NCBI GenBank assembly: GCA_005281725.1
Contig: SSBO01000012.1
Span: 13,941,088 to 14,005,087 of the forward strand
Length of the DNA: 64,000 nucleotides
From: Wuchereria bancrofti
Taxonomy: Eukaryota > Nematoda > Chromadorea > Rhabditida > Onchocercidae
Direction of reading: 5' to 3'
Part shown: positions 32,578 to 43,800 of the stretch, in pieces
Layout of the letters: every line of letters starts with the position of its first letter
Numbering within the stretch: the stretch's first letter is position 1
Notes under the pieces: generated by a model
Databases searched by the model: none
What the model saw: the letters and a program-made list of their open reading frames with translations, nothing else
Told to the model about the DNA's origin: nothing
Translations under genes and position numbers: made by a program

Positions 32578-34662
32578 TCAACGTTTCTTCTTCACTCCTA
32601 TCGCGGCACATATATTCTTATTCAAACATTCCGAACATTTCGGTAAAACGGGTAAACACGTTTGTTGCCCAAAGCCAACTAGCAATTTATTTAGTTCTTG
32701 CCATTGTTCACGCGGAACCAACGCTTCTAGAGCCACCCGAGATTCTTTTGGATTTGATGTTTTGATCTGCAAAAATTTAACTATAGGTTTAGTGCTTCGA
32801 ATTTCACTATCTATAAAGAGGCAAACTTTTCAAGAATAGTCTTCACTTATTTCATGATCGAAGTACTTCAAACAATTATTACTACAATATATTGTTTTCC
32901 ATTGACTTATCATTTATTTACGTAGAAACGCACCCAGCCAAGTCTGTTGCTGATACGATGTACATGTGTGTCGACACCAAGTCCTTCCAACTGGTCCCAA
33001 GCAGTACACATCGCAAGATAAGCCATCTTTTCGCCAACACCCGGGAGAGAACAAAGCCCTTCAACTGTATTCGGTATATCGCCATCATAACGTTCTTTCA
33101 AAATTTCTGCTACCTTTTTGATGTACACAGCTTTTTTCTAAAACAAAATAAAATACACTTTAATTAATTTACTCAAGAAAGGGAAGTAATATCAAAAAAA
33201 TGAATGACTTTCAGTACAATAGGTCACAGTACATATCCGTTAAACAGGACAACTCTTTCCCAAAAATCTTTCAAGTTAAGAAGCAGCATGCTCAGCTTTG
33301 ATCTGAGCTACCAGTAAAGTACGGTACTGTTCTTGTCTGAACATTTCATCCTATATTTTATTATTATTATTTCTTACCTTGTAGAAACCGACCGGAATGA
33401 GTAATTGCTGAAGTTTTTCTGTGGGAATTACGACTAAATCATCAACTGTACATCCGTGTTCTCGTAGTCGCTGCAAATTAAACGTATCATATATAATTTA
33501 ACGTATCACATATAATTTTCATATATAATTTACAAATATTCCATCTGAATATATCTTATATACGTGATTCATATTCAACTACTGATTTAGCACAAACGCC
33601 TATATTAAATGAACTAATTTTCTTAATCGCTTAAATTCAGTCTTATAAAAATCTACTTTTTATTTGTTATTCGGTTGTCTTTGGAAAGACGGATATACGC
33701 ATATACGTCCCTGAAATGTGTGCCATACATTTATGGGAGAACTATGTATGTAAGTGCAAATGTATACACATATTACATCCGACTAATATAAATAATGGTT
33801 CTTGTAAAGAACATTCATGATAACAAACTATGAATTATGACTTACATGCATTGCAGCAGCAGTTATGTGATCTTTTGTTTGACTTGATAGCATCAACGAC
33901 AATAGAGTTTGAAAACGAAATATCTAAAAATCATGTGAGAAAAAAAATATTTCGAACCGTCATGTAGTACTGTTACTTAAAGCTTACAGTAATATATCAT
34001 CCCAAGGGTAATCAGTGGAAATTTTAAAGGAAACAACAGTAAGACTTATGTCAAATTTCATACTCATCAGAAGTTGAAAAGTGCGTTTTCAAAAATACAA
34101 CTCCTTAATGATATATAACTAGACAAAGTACCGAAGAGTATTATGCATCTGTTATGCATCTATTTTGTAAGAAAAAAAGCAAAAACGAAAATTGTTACAT
34201 TTCTTGTAACGTGTCTTAACGTCCCAAAACAACAATTATCATACCTTTGGTTCAGCGAGTGCATCAGCAAGCATATGACAACCCATACTATCTACGGGTG
34301 CATCCCATTTACTTCTCATTTGCTTAATATTTTCTAAATGTTTCATCCATAATGGTGATTCTTTCGTTCTGGCACTTTCATGCTCATTTCCATCTAAAAC
34401 ATTCGGTTGCAGTCAGAAAAATAAAATGAAGAATAAGAAGAGAATCACAAATGGATTGTACCTTTTGAGTAATGCTCTCCTATATCGAATGCTATTTTTA
34501 TTGTTTTTCGACGTTTCTTCATTGGTGTTGCCATCGTTCGAAGTATACCTCCAAAATGATTCGTACTTCTGTCTAAAATATATTGAAATCCACTGAATCA
34601 GGAAGCTAACTTAAAGACCATCATCGCGAAATAACTGTACCAGGAACTCGTTTGACGTCCAT
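32578..34662 (-). CDS. nth-1: Endonuclease III homologue NTH1 (DNA glycosylase/AP lyase)
   Basis: Removes oxidised pyrimidines (such as thymine glycol) and nicks the abasic site in base-excision repair. Seven exons: 34641-34662, 34462-34572, 34245-34393, 33846-33923, 33378-33470, 32934-33137 and 32578-32766, giving 281 residues. The first two exons give a basic N-terminus (MKKRRKTIK) that could act as a nuclear or mitochondrial signal. The helix-hairpin-helix is [13 protein letters not shown] with the catalytic lysine at K188. The catalytic aspartate is D207 in [12 protein letters not shown], 19 residues on, as in human NTH1. The [4Fe-4S] cysteines are C256, C263, C266 and C272 (spacing 6-2-5), all present. 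The exon-6 donor was set at 32934 to keep the family spacing after RLGW; a donor about 12 nt further is possible. It is head-to-head with the HDDC2 gene. Confidence 0.95.
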
Positions 34663-34943
34663 CCCATAAAGTGCAACTTGTATATAAAACTGGAAATGTT
34701 CAGTTAAACAACAAATTTTGACTACAGCCACAGTCATCGTGATCTAACAAACACAATGAAAATTGAACGGTTATTAAAAAAACGCATTTGTGTGTAAGCA
34801 GGTTGGATGGAGCTGTAACACTGTTGGATTTACGGTTGGATTGCAGAAGTGTTGCTGAGGAAAATGTTTTATGCACAGTTTTTTATTTTGTGTAAAATAA
34901 ATGACGCATATGAATTTTTTCTTTTTTTAAGGTCGAGTCGTCA
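34663..34943. promoter_or_regulatory. Short divergent promoter region of NTH1 and HDDC2
   Basis: Only 281 bp separate the two start codons, so the genes probably share a bidirectional promoter. An ATG at 34756 opens a 12-codon frame (to 34791) followed by GT and could be an upstream HDDC2 exon that stays in frame with the exon containing 34944. I could not decide this from sequence. No clear TATA box was recognised. Confidence 0.45.
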
Positions 34944-36993
34944 ATGAAAGCTCAGTTGACAGAAAGGGGGGATATTTTCAATTTGTTAAACGTGTTGGAT
35001 GAACTAAAACATTTGAAAAGGACTGGATGGGTGAAATTCAATGTTAGTTAAGTTTCTGTTCTCCTTTTTTTAAAAAAAAAACTTTTCATAATACTTTGTT
35101 GTATCCTTTTTGATGACTTTTTAATACAACGAATTGCAAACAACAAACTGCAAACAAAATTGTTTTTATGGATCGCTTCTGGAGAAGGTAGACAGGCGTA
35201 TTATATATCCTTGTGTGATTTTTTAATATTTTTTAAAAAGAAAAAAAAAACTTTTTTTTTGTGATACACTGTGTTTTTTGTGTGTTTTGTGTTTTTGTGA
35301 TACATCTATTGAAAGAGTTGTTTGGGAATGTTTAGCTGTCTTATAGTCAACAGTTTTTAGATTCCGGAACCGGAAACAGTAGCTTGTCATATGTATCGTA
35401 TGGCAGTGCTTGCAATGTTACTGGATAATGACTGTGATCGTGCTAAGTGTATTCGAATGACATTGGTACATGATCTGGGTGAAGCTATTATAGGCGATAT
35501 TACTCCGCGCTGCGGTATTTCGGCTACAGAGAAACATCGATTGGAAGATGTGGTTTGTTTTCCTGAATTAAAGTCATGGATCACAGATGTATGAAACTCG
35601 TAAGTCATAACTAATCCTTGCTGTCTCGATGATGATAGAACAATGATCTACCACTTAACATAGCATTGCGAGAGATTTAGTGTAGAAATGAGTATTCGAC
35701 CCATCTTCATTTCATTTGCTAATTTGTAGTTTTGATCATTACTTCATCATGTATAGGCTATGAAGAAAATCATGGAGATGGTACCATCAACAGTTGGTGA
35801 AGACTGGTATTCGTTATGGCAGGAGTATGAAGCCAATGAAACTAAAGAAGCTAAAATTGTTAAACATTTGGATAAATTCGATATGATCGTTCAAGCTTCT
35901 CACTATGAACAAAAATACGGGATAGGTAGGTGTGTATGATTCTGTTTCTACACGAATCCTTCACTTATTCTTTTTTTTTATATAATAGTTCTTTTTTTTT
36001 TTTAATTTATGTTTCATATGTCGATGTAGTACTCAGAAAATTCCATTGTTTTGGAATACAAACCACAGAAGTTTACGATGAAACTTTCAAGCTGCACCAA
36101 ATACTGGACAATACTGAATCTACTAATAGTTGGACAGTATTGGTAATTCCGAACTATAAATAATTTGTCTGCGTCATTTTATATTTGTAAAAATATTCTA
36201 TCGTGCACTAAATATTTGTGATATTTCTACGAAGAAATTGAACGAAGATATCACATAATGAAGTAATGATGACTTATGACTTGTGCTGTCCGGACACTTT
36301 AAAACAAATTTATAGAAACCAAAAAACAAGCCGAAAGGTACATAGAAAGTATATATGGTAGAATATATTGATTTGGGAGGTTTGGCACGGTCGAAATTCG
36401 GGCAGGGTTAATCATTGGTTGTGTTTACATAAAATATATATATTTGTCATAATGGAAGTGGTTTACGAAATCTTGATATAACCTGTCGAATACAGAGATA
36501 GCTGTGTGAACAAGAAAAAAACTATATTAAATTATATCCGATATGATTGACTAAAAGGCTGGATATATATATAGATATATAGATTCCGATAACCATTATA
36601 GACAGGAATTTAGTCAGATTCAAGATAAACAAAGAAAGGACATAAGAAATTAACTGAATGACAAATGAGAAATTAATTAAATGACTCATACAATTTGGAT
36701 GACTAATTTTTAATGCAATTTGAATAATGTAATACAATTTGAATGATCAATTTTTACATGGAATTATTATTGTAATTTATTTCGAGGTCCACATTGTTCG
36801 AAATTTGCAACAATATATGCATGTTAAATTATCCTTTTAAATCTTTTTTTTTTTCATCTATTCGGTTTAAGATTTGGAAGAATTCTTCACAACAACAAAA
36901 GATTCATTTACTCTGGAACCTTTTATGTCATGGAACGAGGAGTTACGGATGAAGCGATATATAAGGAAAAACGCAACACAAGAAAATAATTGA
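34944..36993 (+). CDS. hddc2: HD-domain 5'-deoxynucleotidase, HDDC2/YfbR type
   Basis: Metal-dependent phosphohydrolase of the HD superfamily. Bacterial YfbR and human HDDC2 dephosphorylate deoxyribonucleoside 5'-monophosphates. Four exons: 34944-35042, 35361-35552, 35757-35925 and 36872-36993, giving 193 residues. The metal ligands are visible: H43 (ACHMYRM), H70-D71 (LVHDLGEAIIGDI) and D136 (KHLDKFD), with E74 and D79 also conserved, so the active site looks complete. The C-terminal exon (DLEEFFTTTKDSF) matches the human LQDFYDSTAGKF region. The start used is the ATG 12 nt after TTTTAAG at 34931; an alternative 5' exon at 34756-34791 would add residues. The last exon has an AAG acceptor. 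An alternative terminal exon may exist at 36030-36163 (see findings). Confidence 0.92.
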
Positions 36994-37589
36994 TCTGTTG
37001 CTGGTTTTCTTATCTCGATGCAACGATCAATACTGTTTTGTAAAACTGGAAAGTTTACGTCATCTACTTTTTTTTTGGGTTTTTGTATTCCACTTTATAA
37101 ATCTAAATTTAGATTTGGTACACAATTTTGCTTCTTCATTTCATTTTTTTATTTTCTATTTACATATCACCTCCTAATCCAACCTGACTTGCTTTTTCTT
37201 TGCTGCTGCTTTACTTTTTATATTTCTGTTTGTTGAATCTGTTTTTCATTTTTTAAGAAATTTTTATTCATGCGATTATAATTCATTATTCGGATTATAT
37301 CGATCTCATAAAATATGTGTTCAATACGGCCTGTATGACACTTTTTTTAGAATAAATATTTTTGTAATGTTTTTGTGATGTAATGTTTTGAAAGGTTCTT
37401 TTTGTAGCCTTCATAATGGAGTCAAAAAGTAGTGTTAGATGACATTAGGTTAGCGGCAATTGATTTAATATACTGAATTGGAAGATTAATACACTGGGTG
37501 ATTTAATACATTTGCTTTGGTTTGGTGTTCGTTTTTACTTTTTCATCATTAGTTAGTAAAAAAATCTTAATTTTTTTCTGAACTTAGAC
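36994..37589. other. Intergenic region with HDDC2 3' UTR
   Basis: About 600 bp between two genes in the same direction. A likely poly(A) signal (AATAAA, 37351-37356) lies about 360 nt after the HDDC2 stop. The open frame at 37018-37233 is T-rich, with no recognisable domain, and is best read as 3' UTR. Confidence 0.55.
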
Positions 37590-38988
37590 ATGGGAAAAAG
37601 GAAGAAACCTGATAGTGATTCAGTTCTTGGTGAGACGGATTCGAGCGATACTGTGCTAAGTTCGAATGCTGTTCCTTCGACTAATTTATGCGGTACAAGC
37701 ACAGAGGAGTATGATGTTTGGTTGGTCAGGAAGCCGACAAAGGTTTGCCTTTTTTTTTTTGTTAGATGAATTGTTAATCTTAATGGTTTGCTGTTCCAAA
37801 TCATTAAGAGTCGTTTTTAGGGGGATGAATTTTTATCTAATCGTCAAATCTTAACACTGGTAATTAGCCCGTTCTACTGATAGGGTAACCAATAGTTGAA
37901 GTTGGTATTTTGGACTTTGTTCGAGAAATCTGTACTTGTATTCGGTTACTCCGGCACTTAAAAAGTCATCAGAGAAAATGATTGTGCAAATTTTACGGGG
38001 TCAAAGTAGTATTAATTACAGGTTCCATTGAGTGATTTGTCATCGATTAAATTTCCTCACAAAGCAAAGAATCGAGCAAGGCTTGCAGTTCCGTCTCGAT
38101 CCGATGCGGTACCATTGAACTGCCATTTTCATCATCTTACTCTACCTTATGTTTATATTCCAATTGCTGGTATTAGAACTCAGAAGGATGCTATGTCCCT
38201 TAAAGCCAGTTAGTTTTCTGTGGTGAAATTCGTTTTTTTTTTTCTTTTTTTTACTTACGATGAAAGTATTCCTTTCGATGAGTTTAATTTATTGTTAGTC
38301 CAATGCAAGTAGTTTTGTAACTTTGTTTCTCAGTTACCTGATCTTGATGGGATGGGAAAGGATTCAGTGTAGTTACACAAAAGGAAATATGTATCACTAC
38401 TGGGGAACTTTAGCTCAAAATGATATCTCTCTGTTTGATCTGTTTCCCATCTTCGTAAAACAATTGCGTGGATTGATCAAAAACAGTAAATAGTCACTAA
38501 TGATTAAGCTTCTCACCTTTTTTGTGCCAGATTGATTTTCATAGGTTTTTTTTCTTTAGTTTTTAAATATTTTTGGAGTGTTATGAAATTTCAGCAACTT
38601 TGATGAAAGGAATTGTGGTAGTGAACGAGAAACTTGATTTGTTAAATAGTGCTGTAGTTCTCACGAATTCTCACGAACGTATTACCGTTAAACAAGAACC
38701 TGGTATGTCACTATAATACGCAGTCTTGAGAGGTCAACTGAATTCAAAAGTTGTTAGTAGTGTCTAAATCATACTTTAAGAATTGGATTTACAATATTTA
38801 TATTAGAGGTTTGCTTTTTAGGTACGCTGTTGGAAAATGGTACACATGAAATGAAGTTCAAGATTAAATCAATTCGCAAAAAGCCACAGTTACCAGATGA
38901 CAATATAAGGCAACGATTGAAACCATTTGGAATTATTCCTAAAAAGAGAAAGAAAAGTTACAAGCTCGCAAATTTGATTAATTCGTGA
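37590..38988 (+). CDS. Lysine-rich nuclear protein, possibly Pol I subunit POLR1G/RPA34-like
   Basis: Four exons: 37590-37742, 38022-38208, 38595-38702 and 38822-38988, giving 204 residues with all phases agreeing. The start codon lies 2 nt after an AACTTAG acceptor. What is seen: a charged, Ser-rich N-terminus (MGKRKKPDSDS), then EEYDVWLVRKPTKVPLSDL at about 39-57, a middle section ending LMKGIVVVNEKLD, a VKQEPG motif and a basic C-terminus (LKPFGIIPKKRKKSYK). An opening 'D-(V/L)-W-L-(I/V)-(R/K)-x-P' followed by a C-terminal LKP-x-F-G and poly-basic tail recalls the RPA34/PAF49 (CAST) family that pairs with A49 in RNA polymerase I. That match is from memory of short motifs, so the name is tentative. 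That the gene is real is well supported. Confidence 0.75.
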
Positions 38989-40805
38989 TAATAGTCGAGA
39001 TTGTATCTTGTGAAAATAAACGTGAACAGGAAGTTAATGAAAATCAACAGAGAATTGGGTGGGTTGGTTATCTTGAATGATTAGCAGTGCTATTGGTATT
39101 GTCATAATCTGAAAAAAATATAATGCTATATAACTAAATACAGTTCATACTTTATATTCATATTATTTCCTTTCCTTTTTTCTGCCAAATTTCCATAACT
39201 TATGTAGCAGTCAGATTAAAGTAAATGATTCAGTAATGCGGTACATGAATGTTTTTTCATATTTAATTAGTTTTAAGTTATTTGAATGATAATACTAATG
39301 TCTAAACGTTCCTAAAGTTTTTGACTATTTTTCCCTTCTTATTTTTTACAAGTTAACCCATTCTTTTCATCAATATTTACCTCGTTCTTTTCTAGATAAC
39401 TGTTTATTTTTGTTATTTTTTCAGATAGTTATCACTACTAGCTCTCTATCTTTTTCTTCATAAAATAATTTTCAAACTCTTCTGTTTTCTATCTTTTTGA
39501 TGTGTTATTGCTTAAGGGTAAAAAATATCACTTTGGAATTTCTTTCCTTTCTTCCCCTGTTTCATCTCCTTTCTCAAGTTCTTTTTTTAATTTTTTTGAT
39601 AGAAGGGAAAGAAAGAAAATATTAGTAAACTAAAAGTTTACTGGAATACACTGTTACTATTCTACACATCTTTCTGAAAAAAAATGTATTTAAATCAGAA
39701 ATAAAAAACTTAAAGTTATGACAACGGATTTCAAAAGAAGAAATAAAGTAAGACACTATCATTACATTAAGTTCATTTATCATATCCATCAATTTGATAA
39801 CTTATAAGAAATTATTCCTTACTTGCAGCAGGAAAGGAAAGAAATGAAGGGAGAAGGCTAATGAGTAAGGCATAAGTAACATTTTTCTCTAATCTACAAC
39901 GTCCCCATGCAATATCGCATATGACACGAAAATATATCAAATCATTCGATTTAAACATACATAACTATTAACAAAGACAAAAGGGACGATATAATCAATG
40001 AGAATGGAAAAATAAACAAATGATTACTTTCAAATGTTTTTTCCAAAATTCTATACCGAAGTTGGCGAGAAATTTGAAACAAACTTTAATTTCAACTCAC
40101 AGTTATTTTTGGTATTGAAAAATCCATATTTGATTATTTGTATAACATGAATGACATTTAAGTAATAGTAGCGATACCGGTAATTTCGACTCTACGTGTA
40201 AACTACTTTATCAACATAAATCGAGATTCATAATTTTCTGAGCCATTTGCTCTGGTTTATTCTTATATATAAAGAATTAATGAGTGAAAAACGCATTATT
40301 CCGGACTACTAATTAAATTAGATGCATTTAAAGAATTGATGTCCACCTGTACTGCATGGATTTGATAACAGTTCTGATACGGTTTATTTTTGAATTGAGA
40401 ATACCGGTGAATAAATTTTCGAACATTCCACTCTTCCCAACGAATTATCAGTAGTCAATCTTTTCATATCAAATGAAAATACAACTCTTTTCAAATATTT
40501 CGATGTAAACGTGACATAACCGAACATACGAGTTGTCACATTCATCGTTGGGAAGATGATTTTCATTCGCGGCTTTCTCTTTTATTTGAATATTTTTGAG
40601 ACAATCTGGATAGTTATCAGTGGGACTAGTCTGTTTAGTATCACATTTATCAATTACTGTTATTCAATTTATCGTTTCATTTACATTAATTTAATTGAAT
40701 AGACAGTAACTGCATTATTGGTATCATTTGATATGAACGCATAACTATTATTAGTGCTACTTTTGTTGGATTTCTTCAGGTGTTAGAAAAATTCTGAAAT
40801 TAGAA
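38989..40805. other. AT-rich intergenic region
   Basis: AATAAA at 39015-39020 lies 27 nt after the preceding stop and is a good poly(A) signal. The remaining 1.8 kb is AT-rich with pyrimidine-rich patches (39360-39600). The minus-strand open frame at 40384-40566 has no support. Confidence 0.55.
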
Positions 40806-43800
40806 ATGGAGGATCGTGATGATGGTATCGGATCGGAAATACATACTCCAAGAGATGCTCAAAGTGCCGAGGAATCACATCATAATCCTGTTGTCCAAGT
40901 TAGATTTTTTTTTTGAATTCTTATAGGCCTTCAGAGCATACTGATTTTAATTTTTTACTATCTCCATCCTTTTTGTATTTATTATTTCACGCAAAATGTG
41001 TATCTTACTAAATTGATCAGATGAACTTAACCCTTAATTTGTGAGTTTTCTCAATTCTTGTTTGGAAAAAGTGGATGACAAAGTTCGTGTGCTAAACTGT
41101 TCAGAGGTTACTGCCGGATTTATGATTCCTCCATCTAATTATTCAGTAACCGAAAATTTCCATTTTGACAGTATAGTACTGGTAGTGTTCATTCTTTCTG
41201 ATATTTTTTAAGCTATACTATGATGTAAACAAAATTGAATAATTAACTTGTGCTTAATTATGTTTCAGGAAAATGAGGGCAGAAATGGAGTTGGTATTCT
41301 GATAGCATCATATCCGGCACTATCGGTTTCTACAAACACTTCGACGCCAATCAGACCACAAAATCAGCAAATTTCCCATCACGTCCCAGGAATATCACCA
41401 ATTCGAACAGTTCCACAACTAAAATATGGAGATGGTGATGCGACAACTGTTTTGGACTGTTCAGAGGGTGAAACGAGTAATGGAGTTGTCGATGATAAGC
41501 AGTACACTAAATTAGGTAGCATTCCCGATATTCACAGTTTTGCTTGAAATGTATTTGGTTGGATTGTATCCATTTAATTGGCTATTAAAAGATTTTCAGA
41601 TTTGGCTGTGATGCTGCGCGACAAACATTCGGAATGCATTGGGTTGGAGGGGGAGAATGAACGGTTGTCACAATTAGTCGAAAGGCTTACAAATGAAAAT
41701 CATCATTTCCAAGACCAGGTAAGGATATGACACATTTCCGCATAAATATGGTAGTAAATATCCTACCTATTTGGATAAGCTCTGAACATTATGCTACATA
41801 ATTTTTCAAAACATGAAAGGTAGTAATTTCTTTTGATTCTAATTGATTTTTAGAATATAGTGACTTTTTTACCAATGATAAAATGCGAACTGTGAGTTTT
41901 GGTATTGAAGCTTTAGGTTTCCGTCTCGAAGGACCATGCTGCAACTTTGGCCAAAGAAATGGAGAAACTGAAGGTAATTTACTGACTAATACTTCACTCC
42001 TTTTGATTTAAGACTTGTTGTTTAGAAACATAATGTTTTGTAGTTTATTATTCAAAATTTACGAAGCTTTATAAATTGCAGAAAGTTGCGGAAGAAAATG
42101 AATCAAAGTTTGTGGAATGCCAACATCAATTACGAATAGCTGAGCAGAAATTAGCACTTTTAGAAAATATTTCGATTGATGTAGAAGCAGACAAGGTGAT
42201 TTATTCTTTAACATAAAAATGATAATCATAGATATTTGACAAAGTAAGAAGGAACCTATATGATTCAAATTGTTGCTTTATATTTCATGCAATTTGTGAT
42301 TAAACTCAGATTTCACTTTGTTAAAGTGAGAATAATTTGTCGCCTTCCAACTTTATAAACAATGCGAGGATTTTACAGGTGCCTGATGTAGAAACACTGA
42401 GAAAGTTGCAGGACGAAAATACTGCAATGCGAGCAAAAATTTCAGAGCTTAAATTTGAGCTGGAAATAGGGAAGGTAAGGCAAAGTACTTTTTGAGACTT
42501 TTTTTAATGATTAGTTAATTCAAAGATATTAGAGCGTAATTGCTTAATATGTGAAACTTATTATTATGAAAGACGTAAAGCTATTTGTCAGAAAGATTGC
42601 AGTTTATTCTACTGTTGCTCTTCGTTTTTCATATTTGTATTATGTATTGTATATAATCCATCGTTATTTAATGTTAGATCTGTAATGCCCTAATTATCAA
42701 AAAAAAAAAAAATTGGTTAAACACAATACTTCATAGTAGTTGACGGGTTAATAGTGTAAAATTTGTGTATTCTAAAAATTATTTTATCAGTTTACTTTCT
42801 TTTTTTCAGGAAGGAGAAAAAAATGCTGGAATCTGGATGAAGAAATATAGTATCGCTGAAAGTAACATGGTACACATATACAAGATGAAGGCTCATTTGG
42901 AAAAAGAATTAGAAAATAAGCGAGCCGAAATTAACATCTTAAATAAAGAAAAAAAAAGTTGCGAAGAGAAATGCAACGAATTCAAAGGATTATATGACGA
43001 AAGTACTGGAAAAGTTGCTGACTTGCAGAAACAGTTATTTGTAACTGAGAAAAAGTTTGAGCATTTACAAGAACAAGATTCGAAAGTCGCAGAATTGGAG
43101 CAAAAATTGGAAATAGAAAAGAAAAACTGGGAGAATGAACGCGAACATTTACAGAAAGAGAAATCGGAACTCGAGAAACGGATTGAGCAACTTGCACTTA
43201 CCAATTATGTTAATTGTTTTAAATATCTTTTCAAAATTGAATTTTCAGGGTTGCGCTTTTTGATCATCCTATTAGGCTGACATCCATGTTAAGGGGCTGA
43301 TAATGGGATTTTTCGATAGTTAGTAACCGTGGTGAGATATTCTGCATCGATCAGTTTTGATGATAAAAACAGTACTTTGGGTTGGGATTTTTAATAGAAT
43401 GATTATGTAGAGGTAAGAGTAGAGATGTATTTCTCCGCATTCTCAGACTTTATAATTAAATGAATATTATGTAGTTTATTTCTAGAAACCAGTAGAAAAC
43501 AGTAATTGTCTTTGAAAATTGCTTTTCTTTAAGGCACTATCAAATGAAAAACAGGCGTTACTTGAAGCTAATAACAAAGGTCTAAAAGGATTGGCTGCAT
43601 GGCAGGAGAAAAACGGGAAGCTTACTTTGCAGAATACTCAGCTTGCCGATGAACTAAAAAAATATCGTGATATGGATTTACGATTAACAGAATGCTTAGA
43701 TGAGTTAACGAAGAAGAATTCATTAGTTAGCTATTTCTCAAGAAATATGTTTTTTTTTTTTTTTTGGAAATGATTGAATTTACGTTATCGCCCTCCAATG

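Noticed and set aside
42893..43204. Ser/Phe/Cys-rich antisense open frames
   Set aside because: Mirror image of the Lys/Glu-rich coiled-coil exon 42810-43208 on the plus strand.
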